This document shows, piece by piece, positions 16,009-24,804 of a DNA stretch of 64,000 nucleotides. The stretch is taken from NCBI GenBank assembly GCA_039029135.1, contig JBCCGT010000011.1, forward strand, positions 1 through 64,000, given 5' to 3'. Positions within the stretch are counted from its first letter, which is position 1; the number at the start of each line of letters is the position of its first letter. A program made the translations under genes and the position numbers. The notes beneath the pieces were generated by a model. It did no database searches. It was not told the DNA's origin and was given only the letters and a program-made list of their open reading frames with translations. This DNA is from JALZVT01 sp039029135. GTDB lineage: Bacteria; Pseudomonadota; Gammaproteobacteria; Pseudomonadales; Azotimanducaceae.

Positions 16009-18696
16009 TTAGTTGAACGAGTAGCGTGCCTTCAGATAGTACTGGCCACCCTGGAAACCGAACGGGCCGGATTCCGGGTAGAGCTGACCGAAGGAGCCAG
16101 CGGCCGGGTTTCTGTCGTTGAAGGTATCGAACAGGTTGTTCACGCCGCCGATCAGCTCCAGGCCATTTTCGAAGTCATAGCCTACTTCGACGTCGACCAG
16201 CCACTCGGAACCGATGTCGTCGAAGCCGTTGCCCGTGTCGTCCCACTCACCGAAGTAGTTGAGGCGCAGCAGACCGCGGATGTTGCCCTGGGTGTGAGAC
16301 CAGCTGACGTTGCCCTTGAAGTTGGGCAGCTGATCTTCCAGCGCCGCCTGACGGCCGGTGCTGATCGGGTTGACCGTGCCCAGGCTGTCGACTTCCGTTT
16401 CGTTCCAGTTGAACGCGAGCGTTACCGTCGAGTAGCCGTCACCCAGGTCGAAGCCGGTGCGACCGACGATGTCGATGCCCTGCGTCGTGGTGTCGAAGCT
16501 GTTCGCGAAGAAGCGGAATTGCAGCAGGTCGTCCAGACCGAGGAAGTCCTGACGATTGATCGTGCCTGCAGCGTCCAGCGCGGTCAGGCCTTCGCCAACC
16601 GTCGTGAACGGCGTGCCACTGGTGTTCAGCGAGTTCAGAGCCGCCAGGAAGTCGACGTTGGCACCGAGCGCGACGCGATCGTCGACGTCGATGTTGTAGT
16701 AGTCGATGGTCCAGGAGGTCTGGCCGATATCGAACGCGATACCGATCGAGAGGTTTTCGGCCTCTTCCGGACCCAGCTCGGGGCGACCGTTGCCCATAGA
16801 CTCGATGAAGTCGGCAGCCAGCTGGCCGGCGACCGAGTTGAGGGGCAGGGTGCCCTGGTCAACCAGCACGCCGTTGTTGATCTGCGTCGTCACGTTCGTG
16901 ATGTTCGCCTGACCTGCGGTCGGTGCGTGGAAGCCGGTCGAGAACGCGCCGCGCAGGGCGACGTTTTCGTTGATGCGATACAGGCCTGCGATCTTGAAGT
17001 TAGTCGTGTCGCCGAACGCGCTGTAGTCCTCAAAACGCACAGCCGCTTGCACCGTGAACTGTTCCGTCACGTCGGCCTCGAGGTCGACGTACAGAGCCCA
17101 GGCGTCCTGCGAGGCGTTGGTGTCGTTCGGGAAGCCGCCGAAGCCGTTCGAGCTCGACGAGAAGCCCTGATCGGCGAGCGGTCCGAGAGCGAACGATGCT
17201 GCGTCGCCGGCGAACAGGTCGAATTCCTCTTCGCGCCACTCACCGCCGAACGCGACGTTGAGGTCGGATGCGAACGCGTCAACGGCAACGGGGTAGGTGA
17301 AGTCCGCGTTGATGACCCACTCACGCTGGCGCTGGCCGCCAGGGATGAAGTCACGCGGGGTGTTCGGACCGAGCGATGCGTTGACCGTGTTGTTGATGAA
17401 GTAGTTGGTCTCGTTTGAGCCGCGAACCACCGACAGATCGTAGGTCATGCCGTTGTTCAGCTCGCCACGACCGCCGAGGGCGAAAGAGTAGTCTTCCGCG
17501 TCGCCGCCGAAGCGCGGGACGAAACCGGTCGGGATCGTTTCGACAAACGAGAAGCAGTTGGGATCGGCTTGCACCGCCGCCAGCACGGTCGGATCGGCGA
17601 TCAGACCACCGCCCTGGGTCAGCGGAATGCCGGCCGGGCAGTCGCCGCCGGTGCCGAGACCGTCGAGGTCGCCAACGAGGATGGAGGCAACGCCGGCCGG
17701 ATCCGCAGCACCCGTTACCGCATCAACGGTCGGGCCGCGATAGACGCCGCCGCGGTTGGTCGGGTTGCGGAAGAAGAAGCCGCCGGTGACCGTGCGCTCG
17801 GCGTAGTTGGCCCAGCCGTATAGCTCGAGGTTTTCGTTGACCTGGAAGCCCATGTTCGCGAACAGCTTGAGGTCGTCGTCGACGTCCGGCGCGCCCCAGT
17901 ACTGCGGGACCTCGTCGGTGTAGCTGTTGATGGTCTCAAAGTCGGAGACGAAGGTGTTGCCCGCATCGATGAGAGCGAGGACGTCGTCGCGCACGATGGA
18001 GCGCACGGTACCGTCGACGTTGCCGTATTCGCCGGTCAGATTCAGGAAGCCCTGATCACCCAGCGGCAGGCCGATGTTGCCGGAGATGCGGTAGTTGTCG
18101 CCGTCGCCTTCGTAGGTCGAGCCGCCCTGGACTTCCAGGAAGCCGCCTTCGGCTTCGTCACGCAGGACGAAGTTGATCACACCCGCGATGGCGTCAGAAC
18201 CATACTGCGAGGACGCGCCGTCACGCAGCACTTCGACGCGCTGCAGCGCGAGCGAGGGCAGGGTGGCCACGTCAACGCCCTGGGCGCCGTCGGAGATGCC
18301 GCCGCCCAGAAAGCTGATCACCGAGCCGCGATGCCGGCGCTTGCCGTTTACGAGGACGAGGGTGTTGTCGGGGGACAGACCGCGCAGGTTGGCCGGCCGG
18401 GAGATGGTGGCGGCGTCGCTGATCGGCTGCTGGTTAACGTTATAGGAAGGTACCGCTGTCCGTAGCAGATCCTGCACGTCCGTGGCGGCGTTGCGGTTGA
18501 AGTCTTCGCCGGTAATCACGTCTACCGGTGCGGGCGTGTCCGCCGAAGAACGAGCCGCACGGCGGGTGCCGATCACGACGACTTCTTCGATGGCTGCCTC
18601 ATCGGCCTCCGCCGCCAGCACGGTGGCCGGTGCGAAACCGCCGAGAGCACCGGCAACAAACGCTGCCAGCAAGCCCCAGTATCGGTTGCTCATCAT
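16009..18696 (-). CDS. TonB-dependent outer-membrane receptor
   Basis: 895 residues from the ATG at 18696, which has an AAGGGG Shine-Dalgarno about 9 bases upstream; a second ATG follows immediately. A signal peptide (ending ATVLAAEADEA) precedes a TonB box-like stretch, IEEVVVIGTRR. The plug domain carries TPAPVDVITGEDF, NLRGLSPDNTLVLVNGKRRH and VEVLRDGASSQYGSDAIAGVINFVL. The remainder is a long beta-barrel ending in YYLKARYSFN. Such receptors take up siderophores, vitamins, sugars or peptides with energy from TonB-ExbBD; ligand is unknown and no transporter genes adjoin. It is a single-gene unit bounded by the terminator at 15925-15949. Confidence 0.93.
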   Translation of the reverse strand: MMSNRYWGLLAAFVAGALGGFAPATVLAAEADEAAIEEVVVIGTRRAARSSADTPAPVDVITGEDFNRNAATDVQDLLRTAVPSYNVNQQPISDAATISRPANLRGLSPDNTLVLVNGKRRHRGSVISFLGGGISDGAQGVDVATLPSLALQRVEVLRDGASSQYGSDAIAGVINFVLRDEAEGGFLEVQGGSTYEGDGDNYRISGNIGLPLGDQGFLNLTGEYGNVDGTVRSIVRDDVLALIDAGNTFVSDFETINSYTDEVPQYWGAPDVDDDLKLFANMGFQVNENLELYGWANYAERTVTGGFFFRNPTNRGGVYRGPTVDAVTGAADPAGVASILVGDLDGLGTGGDCPAGIPLTQGGGLIADPTVLAAVQADPNCFSFVETIPTGFVPRFGGDAEDYSFALGGRGELNNGMTYDLSVVRGSNETNYFINNTVNASLGPNTPRDFIPGGQRQREWVINADFTYPVAVDAFASDLNVAFGGEWREEEFDLFAGDAASFALGPLADQGFSSSSNGFGGFPNDTNASQDAWALYVDLEADVTEQFTVQAAVRFEDYSAFGDTTNFKIAGLYRINENVALRGAFSTGFHAPTAGQANITNVTTQINNGVLVDQGTLPLNSVAGQLAADFIESMGNGRPELGPEEAENLSIGIAFDIGQTSWTIDYYNIDVDDRVALGANVDFLAALNSLNTSGTPFTTVGEGLTALDAAGTINRQDFLGLDDLLQFRFFANSFDTTTQGIDIVGRTGFDLGDGYSTVTLAFNWNETEVDSLGTVNPISTGRQAALEDQLPNFKGNVSWSHTQGNIRGLLRLNYFGEWDDTGNGFDDIGSEWLVDVEVGYDFENGLELIGGVNNLFDTFNDRNPAAGSFGQLYPESGPFGFQGGQYYLKARYSFN

Positions 18697-18924
18697 AGGA
18701 GGTATCCCCTTAATTATTTTGTAAAACAGGCAGTTGGAACCGCCCTGCTGGTTTGTGCAGCGCATCATGGGCCGCGCAAACGGGCCGGATTCTACACCTA
18801 GATATGGCGCTTGTGGATAGTTCTGCGAACACTCGTATGACAGGGTCAAATCTGCACCGCGGGCCCCTCAATCGGCGCCTTGGCGCCGCCCGGCGGCGGT
18901 GAGTTCCGGCTCGGGAGGTGCGGC

Positions 18925-19848
18925 TCAGGCGGGCGCGGGAAAACCGCCCGCGCGCATTAGCGCCGAGGGCGGCGGCTTGCTGACCAGAGGCGCCAGCCAG
19001 TGCGCGGCGTCGATCAGCGTGTCGAGCGTCAGGTCGTGTTGCACGCCGGTGCGATCGAGCAGATAGACCAGGTCTTCGGTGGCGATGTTGCCGGTCGCGT
19101 TGGGCGCGAAAGGGCAGCCGCCGATGCCGCCGATGCTCGCGTCCAGCGTCGTCACGCCGGCCTCGAGCGCGGCGTATGCGTTGGCGATGCCGGTGTGGCG
19201 CGTGTCGTGAAAGTGCGCCCGCAGCGGCATGGCGGGTCCGAGTTCGTCGCGCAAGGACCCGAACAGGTCGCTGACCTGGCCAGGCACGCCGACGCCGATG
19301 GTATCGGCCAGGCTGATCTCGGCGGGGTCTTCTTCGGCCAGGCGCAGAGCCGTGTCGATCACCTGGCGGGAATCGACCTCGCCCTCGAACGGGCAGCCGA
19401 AGGCGACCGTGATGGTCGCCTGGGCGCGGATACCCTGGCGGCGGGCGTCGCGCAGGATCGATTGCGCGATCTGCGTGCCTTCCGCGACGCTCTGGCCCTG
19501 ATTGCGATCGCCGAAGGTGTCGCTGCCTGGCACGACGAGACCGGCCTCGTCGAGCTTCTGAGTCGCGAGCAGCCGCTCCCAGCCGCGCTGATTCATGATG
19601 AGGCCGGTGTAGGTGACGTCGCCGCGCTGGGGCAGGCCGGCACAGACGGCCTCGGCGTCGGCCATGCGCGGCACCTTCTTGGGGTGCACGAAGCTGGTGA
19701 CCTCGATGCGCTTCGCGCCGGCATCCAGTGCCCACTGGATCAGCCGCAGCTTGTCGTCAGTCGACAGGATCGCGTCCTCGTTCTGCAGGCCGTCCCGAGG
19801 GCTGACCTCCATCACGGTGACCGCGCGGCTACCATCAACCGCTGTCAC
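18925..19848 (-). CDS. Hydroxymethylglutaryl-CoA lyase
   Basis: 307 residues, the usual length. It is a TIM-barrel aldolase of the HMGL-like family: VMEVSPRDGLQNE with the metal-binding aspartate, RIEVTSFVHPKKVPRMAD, the LRAHFHDTRHTGIANA metal histidines, and the signature GGIGGCPFAPNATGN with the active-site cysteine. It cleaves HMG-CoA to acetoacetate and acetyl-CoA, the last step of leucine breakdown. It is coupled by a 4-base overlap to the hydratase/dehydrogenase fusion upstream. The other leucine genes (ivd-mccB-mccA) lie about 8 kb away on the same strand. Confidence 0.93.
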   Translation of the reverse strand: MTAVDGSRAVTVMEVSPRDGLQNEDAILSTDDKLRLIQWALDAGAKRIEVTSFVHPKKVPRMADAEAVCAGLPQRGDVTYTGLIMNQRGWERLLATQKLDEAGLVVPGSDTFGDRNQGQSVAEGTQIAQSILRDARRQGIRAQATITVAFGCPFEGEVDSRQVIDTALRLAEEDPAEISLADTIGVGVPGQVSDLFGSLRDELGPAMPLRAHFHDTRHTGIANAYAALEAGVTTLDASIGGIGGCPFAPNATGNIATEDLVYLLDRTGVQHDLTLDTLIDAAHWLAPLVSKPPPSALMRAGGFPAPA

Positions 19849-21971
19849 GCGTTACCGGCCTGGTAGTCCGCGAAGCTCTTGCCGGCCTCGGCCAGGCGCT
19901 TCAGCAGCGGCGCGGGTTCGAACGCGTCCCCGTACTTGTCCTGGAACGCGAGCAGCGCCTCGTAGACATTGCCCAGGCCGCGCTGGTCCGCCCAGAACAT
20001 CGGCCCGCCCGTCGGCTCCGGCCAGCCGTAGCCGTTGATGTAGACGATGTCGATGTCGCAAGGGCGCAGCGCAATGCCTTCTTCCAGCAGTCGGGCCCCC
20101 TCGTTAACCAGCGGATAGAAGCAGCGCTGCAGCACCTCGTCATCGTCGACGGCGGAGCGCGTGATACCTAGTTCGGCCGACGTCTGCTCGACGATCTCGA
20201 CGACCTCGGGATCCGGCTGGCCGGCGCGGCTGCCCTCGGGATAGATGTAGTAGCCGCGGCCGTTCTTCTGGCCGAAACGCTCAAGTTCGCACAGCTTGTC
20301 GGCGACGCGAGCGGTGATCGGCACGTCCTCCGGTGCCATGTTGGCCAGCTTGCGGGCCCGCCAGCCGAGATCGAGACCCACGAGATCGGCCATCTGGAAG
20401 GGGCCCATCGGCATGCCGAAGCCGTTCAAGACGCTGTCGACCTGGTAGGGCGTCGCGCCCTGCAGAATGATCTCGCCGGCCTGCCGGGTGTAGGCGCCGA
20501 GCATCCGGTTGCCGATGAAGCCCGGGGCATTGCCGGACAGCACGGCGATCTTGTTGAGCCGCCGGCCAAGGTCCATGGACGTGGCGATCGTGGACGCGGA
20601 CGTTTGCTCGCCGCGCACGACCTCCAGCAGGCGCATGATGTTCGCCGGACTGAAAAAATGCAGGCCGATCACGTCTTCGGGCCGCGATGTCGCGGCCGCC
20701 ATCTTGTCGATGTCGAGTCCCGAGGTGTTCGAGGCGATGATCGCACCGGGTTTCGCGACCTTCTCCAACTCTTCGAATATGCCCACCTTGACGTCGATGT
20801 TCTCGTATACGGCCTCAACGAAGACGTCCGCCTCCTTAAGGTCGGCGTAGTTGGTTGTGCCGGTCAGCAGCGCCATCCGTGCGTCCAGGTCCTCCTGCGA
20901 CATGCGGCCGCGGCTGACCTGAATCTCGTAGTTCTTACGAATGACACCCAGTCCCCGCTCCAGCGCCTCGGGATTCATCTCGAGAATCTTCACGGGGATG
21001 CCGACGTTGGCAAAGCTCATGGAGATGCCGCCGCCCATGGTGCCGCAGCCGATGACCGCCGCAGAGGCGAGGGTCTTGCGCGCCGTGTCCTTCGGCACGT
21101 CGGGAATCTTCGCGACCTCGCGCTCGCTGAAGAACACGTGGATCAGCGCCTCGCGCTGCGGGTGGTTCAGGCACTCGGCGAAGCGCTCGCGCTCGACCTG
21201 GATGCCGGCATCGAAGTCGTCGAGGTTCACGGCGGCCTCGACGCACTGGATGATCATCTCGGGCGCGAAGCGGCCACGCATGCGCCGACCCGCGTTCTTG
21301 CGCGCCGCCGCGAAGACTTCCGGATTGCCGCGATCGGCCATGACCTTCTCGGCCTCGTCGCGGATGCGCCGCGTCGGAGACCCGTTCGCGACGAGATCGC
21401 GCGCATAAGCGATGGCGCCGTCGACGATGTCGCCGTCGAGGACGGCGTCAACGATGCCGAGCTCTTTCGCCGCTGGGGCAGGAATCGGATCGCCGGAGAG
21501 GATGAAGCCGAGCGCCTTCTCGGCGCCGATGAGGCGCGGCAGGCGCTGGGTACCGCCCGCGCCGGGTAGCAGGCCGAGCTTCACCTCCGGCAGGCCCACG
21601 GGCGCCCCGGGGGAGGCCACGCGGTAGTGGGCGCAGAGCGCGACCTCGAGCCCGCCGCCGAACGCGGTACCGTTGATGGCGGCGACGACCGGCTTGGTCG
21701 CGTCCTCCATCGCACTCATGACCTCGGCCAGGCCAGGTCCGGCGTTTGCCGCCTGGCCGAACTCGGAGATGTCCGCGCCTGCGATGAACGCGCGCCCCTT
21801 GCCTGTGATCACCACCGCCTTGATGGCGTCGTCCGCCAACGCCTGATGAACGCCGTCGTGCAAACCCTGCCGCACACCGCTCGACAGAGGATTAACCGGT
21901 GGATTGTCGATCGTCAGCAGCGCGATCTCACCGCGAGTTTCGTAGTGGACGGTGCCCTTCAATTCGCTCAT
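19845..21971 (-). CDS. Enoyl-CoA hydratase / 3-hydroxyacyl-CoA dehydrogenase fusion (FadJ-like)
   Basis: 708 residues with two enzymes in one chain. The crotonase half has GRAFIAGADISEF, the oxyanion stretch NGTAFGGGLEVALCAHYR and GLPEVKLGLLPGAGGTQRLPR, keeping both catalytic glutamates. The dehydrogenase half has the NAD site AVIGCGTMGGGISMSFANVG, the catalytic histidine in GLHFFSPANIMRLLEVV, SGNAPGFIGNRML, and the paired C-terminal domains. It would hydrate enoyl-CoA and oxidise 3-hydroxyacyl-CoA in beta-oxidation. No thiolase lies next to it. It precedes the HMG-CoA lyase gene in one operon, which raises the chance that it handles branched acyl-CoAs as well. Confidence 0.92.
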   Translation of the reverse strand: MSELKGTVHYETRGEIALLTIDNPPVNPLSSGVRQGLHDGVHQALADDAIKAVVITGKGRAFIAGADISEFGQAANAGPGLAEVMSAMEDATKPVVAAINGTAFGGGLEVALCAHYRVASPGAPVGLPEVKLGLLPGAGGTQRLPRLIGAEKALGFILSGDPIPAPAAKELGIVDAVLDGDIVDGAIAYARDLVANGSPTRRIRDEAEKVMADRGNPEVFAAARKNAGRRMRGRFAPEMIIQCVEAAVNLDDFDAGIQVERERFAECLNHPQREALIHVFFSEREVAKIPDVPKDTARKTLASAAVIGCGTMGGGISMSFANVGIPVKILEMNPEALERGLGVIRKNYEIQVSRGRMSQEDLDARMALLTGTTNYADLKEADVFVEAVYENIDVKVGIFEELEKVAKPGAIIASNTSGLDIDKMAAATSRPEDVIGLHFFSPANIMRLLEVVRGEQTSASTIATSMDLGRRLNKIAVLSGNAPGFIGNRMLGAYTRQAGEIILQGATPYQVDSVLNGFGMPMGPFQMADLVGLDLGWRARKLANMAPEDVPITARVADKLCELERFGQKNGRGYYIYPEGSRAGQPDPEVVEIVEQTSAELGITRSAVDDDEVLQRCFYPLVNEGARLLEEGIALRPCDIDIVYINGYGWPEPTGGPMFWADQRGLGNVYEALLAFQDKYGDAFEPAPLLKRLAEAGKSFADYQAGNA

Positions 21972-22008
21972 GTGTGCTTCCCAGATTTGCTCAAGATATG
22001 GACGCTAA

Positions 22009-22040
22009 CTGGATGAAATTCTTATATTTTTTACATCCAG
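22009..22040. promoter_or_regulatory. Inverted repeat flanking an AT-rich promoter-like core
   Basis: CTGGATG (22009-22015) and CATCCAG (22034-22040) form a perfect 7-base inverted repeat around an AT-only-like 18-base core, in otherwise GC-rich DNA. It lies 38 bases upstream of the hydratase/dehydrogenase start in the divergent gap with the CoA-transferase. A leftward -10-like TATAAG falls inside the core. It looks like an operator for a repressor of the acyl-CoA operon; the regulator is unknown. Confidence 0.45.
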
Positions 22041-22217
22041 GCGGACGCCTAAAGGACGACCGGCTAACCAGTATGGGGCCTGCGGGGAAAGTCGTCCAGA
22101 TGGGGCGGCTGCGCGGCTGCGGCTCCGTGCCGCTTGGATTCGGTGCACCCCGCGGTTGTGTTCCCAGCCGGGCTCCGCGACGCTGGACTCGAATCAGGCA
22201 GACGATGGGGCGTGGGC

Positions 22218-23426
22218 ATGGAGACGATGGAGACGAGAGAGCAAGATTCGGGCGCGCGCAGCGGGCCTTTGGTAGACCTGACCATTGTCGACTGCACCAT
22301 GGCCTATGCCGGTCCCTTCGGCACCACGCTGCTCGCCGATCTGGGTGCCAACGTCATCAAGGTGGAGCCGCCGGGCGGCGATGGGTTTCGCAACGTCGGG
22401 CCGTTTCCGCCGGACCACGCCCGCGTCGGGGCTGTCGAGCCCGCCGGCGTCGACTACGGTAGCGCCTTCGCCAGCGTCAACCGCAACAAGCGCAGCGTCG
22501 TTCTCGATCTTAAGGATGCCAGGGACCGCGAAGTCCTGATGCAGCTGTGCGAACGCGCGGACGCGCTGGTTGAAAACATGCGCGCGGGCATCATGGACAA
22601 GCTGGGCGTCGGCTATGAGGCGCTGCGCGCGCGCAATCCGCGCCTGGTCTACGGTGCGGTTCGCGGCTACGGCGATCCGCGTACCGGGGCCAGCCCCTAC
22701 GCCGATTGGCCCTGCCTCGACCCGGCGGGCCAGGCGGCCGGCGGCCTGGTCGAGGCGACGGGAGATCTGTTTGGCGTCGCGATCGCCGATATCTATCCGG
22801 GGACGCTGATGGCGCTAGGTCTGCTCGCCGCCGTTCTGCGCGCGCGCTCGACCGGCGACGGTGAGTTCTTCGACGTGGCCATGTACGACGGCGTGCAGGC
22901 GCTCTTGAAATCGAACGTCGCGTATTACGGCCTGAAGGGGCGTGACCGCGGCCCCGGTGGGCGCGCGCTGGTGCCGTTCGGGCTGTTCCCGGCGAGCGAC
23001 GGGCGCGTCGCGATCGCGGCACCCGTCGAACATCACTGGGCGATTCTGTGTCGCGCGATGGGCCGGCCAGAACTGATCGACGACGAACGCACCCGCAGCA
23101 ATCCGCGCCGCACGCGGCACGCGGAGTTTGTCGACGCGCAGGTCGCGGCCTGGACCTCAGATCATACGAAGGCAGAGATCATCGCCGCGCTCGGCGGCCA
23201 GGTGCCCTGCGCGCCGGCCAACACCATGGCGGATATCTTTGCGGACCCGCACGCCGCGGCGCGCGACATGCTGCAGCGCTTCCAATATCCCGGCGCCAAT
23301 CCGGAGGCCACGCTGTCAGGCAACCCAATAAAATTTCTGGGTGCTGCCACCGGCCTATATCAACGACCACCACTGCACGGTGAGCACACGGAGGAGGTCC
23401 TGGCGGAATTCGGCATCGAGCGATAG
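22218..23426 (+). CDS. CaiB/BaiF-type (class III) CoA-transferase
   Basis: 402 residues from the ATG at 22218; another ATG lies 9 bases on. The family pattern is LTIVDCTMAYAGPFGTTLLADLGANVIKVEPPGGDGFR, VNRNKRSVVLDLKDA, ALVENMRAGIMDKLGVGYEAL, and GVAIADIYPGTLMALGLLAAVL, in which an aspartate (ADIY) takes the place of the catalytic Asp. It differs clearly from the copy at 14647-15864. It diverges from the beta-oxidation operon. Substrate unknown. Confidence 0.92.
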   Translation: METMETREQDSGARSGPLVDLTIVDCTMAYAGPFGTTLLADLGANVIKVEPPGGDGFRNVGPFPPDHARVGAVEPAGVDYGSAFASVNRNKRSVVLDLKDARDREVLMQLCERADALVENMRAGIMDKLGVGYEALRARNPRLVYGAVRGYGDPRTGASPYADWPCLDPAGQAAGGLVEATGDLFGVAIADIYPGTLMALGLLAAVLRARSTGDGEFFDVAMYDGVQALLKSNVAYYGLKGRDRGPGGRALVPFGLFPASDGRVAIAAPVEHHWAILCRAMGRPELIDDERTRSNPRRTRHAEFVDAQVAAWTSDHTKAEIIAALGGQVPCAPANTMADIFADPHAAARDMLQRFQYPGANPEATLSGNPIKFLGAATGLYQRPPLHGEHTEEVLAEFGIER

Positions 23427-23440
23427 CGGGTGAGAGACGT

Positions 23441-23523
23441 GGGGTCAGAGTCAGGGGTCAGAGTAAAGGGACAGAGCAAACCGCTCTGTCCCTCTACTCT
23501 GACCCCATGTTTACTCTGACCCC
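23441..23523. repeat. Long hairpin repeat of the GGGGTCAGAG type (REP-like)
   Basis: Arms of 24 bases at 23454-23477 and 23483-23506 pair with a single G-T mismatch around AAACC. The outer part of each arm (GGGGTCAGAGTA) is echoed again at 23441-23450 and, inverted, at 23510-23523. The element sits between two convergent genes and supplies the last codon region and stop of the GST gene. This looks like a dispersed repeat of the REP class moved by a RAYT-type transposase elsewhere in the genome; it may also work as a two-way terminator. Confidence 0.75.
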
Positions 23524-24188
23524 GTCACTTGCTGGACGCTGACACCGCCAGTCAGCGTGTTGTCGTCCTGCCCATGGTTAGACCAGATAGAGGCTAGTTT
23601 TGGCCGTGCAGCAACTGCCGCGGTCAGTGCTTCGATTCTGGGGCAATGTTCTGAGCGCCATTCGCCTTGCTGTGCCCAGCGGCTGACTACGGCGATGTAA
23701 ATGTCCGTTACGCAGAAGCCTGAATTCAACAGGTATGGCGTCCCTGCGATTTCGCGCTCGACCACGAGCCATCGCTCCCGCCAGATGGCGCGAGCCAATT
23801 CGCGCACGTCGTTCGCCAACTCGCTCTTTGGCGAAAACCTGTTCGGATAGTCGTTGATCTCGACGATCGGATAAATCTCTGTCGCAACAAACATGAGCCA
23901 ACGGAGGCTTTGCGCGCGATCGATCGCGTCCTTTGGCAGAAGGTTCGCTTCCGGATGCCGTTGGTCCAAGGTGAGCAGTATTGCGACCGATTCCGTTAGT
24001 GTCTCTCCTGCAACGGTAAGCAATGCCGGTAGCTTGCGCTGCGGATTGATGGACGCGTAACTCCTAGAACGCTGTGCATCTGCGGTGAGATCCACGTCTT
24101 GAATCCGATAGTCAGCGCCGATTTCTGCCAGCGCCATCTCTACTGCCATCGAGCCAGAGCCCGGATAGCCGTATAGAACGTAGGTCAC
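23511..24188 (-). CDS. Glutathione S-transferase family protein
   Basis: 225 residues. The thioredoxin-fold N-terminal domain has YVLYGYPGSGSMAVEMALAEIG (serine at the usual catalytic site), NPQRKLPALLTVAGETLTESVAILLTL with the cis-proline and the glutathione-binding ES pair. An all-helical C-terminal domain follows, with YLLNSGFCVTDIYIAVVSRW, the N-cap motif of GSTs. The substrate is unknown. The last residues and stop codon are encoded by the hairpin repeat at 23441-23523, so the C-terminus may have been altered by repeat insertion. Confidence 0.88.
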   Translation of the reverse strand: MTYVLYGYPGSGSMAVEMALAEIGADYRIQDVDLTADAQRSRSYASINPQRKLPALLTVAGETLTESVAILLTLDQRHPEANLLPKDAIDRAQSLRWLMFVATEIYPIVEINDYPNRFSPKSELANDVRELARAIWRERWLVVEREIAGTPYLLNSGFCVTDIYIAVVSRWAQQGEWRSEHCPRIEALTAAVAARPKLASIWSNHGQDDNTLTGGVSVQQVTGSE

Positions 24189-24383
24189 GAGTCACAACAT
24201 CCAATGTTTGAACAACGCAGTTTAGCTGAGTCAACAGCTTGTCTGTTCCGATCGCCGTCGAACGACAGCGGTTGGCTGCGGTGGAGACTCAGAAGCGATG
24301 CTCTCTGACGGCCGGCCAGTTCCAAGCGATGTATCGCTTTCGTGTACCGACGCCGTCCTGCCGCTAACACATAGAGCAAAAAC

Positions 24384-24767
24384 TCACGATTTGCGCGCAA
24401 CAACCGCGACCGCCTCAATTTCGATCAGCAGGTTCGGCTGAAACAGCGCCTGCACGCCGACCACGGTATTGGCGGGCGGACGTTCGCGATCTTTGAACAC
24501 CGCGCCGAAACCGCTGAACGCGGCAGGGATCTTCTCCGGCGTGTAGTCCACGATGTAGGTTGTCAGCTTCACGACGTCCTCGGCTGACGCGCCGGCTGCT
24601 TCCAGGCGCGCCTGCAGGCCGTTGAACGCTTCTTTCGACTGCGCCTCAAGCCCCTCGGACTGACCGGTTTGTCCTGAGATGTAGATCGTTCGCATGTCGC
24701 CGGAATCTACGGCTACCGCGTGGGTGAACCCCAGACGCTTTTCGACATCAATGTGGTGTTTTTCCAT
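24384..24767 (-). CDS. RidA/YjgF/UK114 family protein
   Basis: 127 residues from the ATG at 24767, which has AGGAA about 8 bases upstream; the longer open frame has no family resemblance. Family features are TIYISGQTG, QSKEAFNGLQARLEAAGASAEDVVKLTTYIVDY and IEIEAVAVV. RidA hydrolyses reactive enamine/imine intermediates using an arginine near the C-terminus (VARLPKD in E. coli); here the matching place reads QALFQPN, with no arginine, so this is probably a member of a non-RidA Rid subfamily with another role. It lies between MDR and GST genes in what may be a detoxification group. Confidence 0.85.
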   Translation of the reverse strand: MEKHHIDVEKRLGFTHAVAVDSGDMRTIYISGQTGQSEGLEAQSKEAFNGLQARLEAAGASAEDVVKLTTYIVDYTPEKIPAAFSGFGAVFKDRERPPANTVVGVQALFQPNLLIEIEAVAVVARKS

Positions 24768-24804
24768 GGGATCGTTCCTGGATGTTGTTTGAGCTGGGCG
24801 GTGT

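Noticed and set aside
24189..24383. Integron attC-like site between the GST and Rid genes (GTTGG and CTAAC motifs)
   Set aside because: The core motifs do not match RYYYAAC/GTTRRRY in the correct order and no integrase is present.
24185..24418. Leftward 77-residue open frame between the Rid and GST genes
   Set aside because: Arginine/leucine-rich without any family resemblance; it overlaps the Rid coding end.
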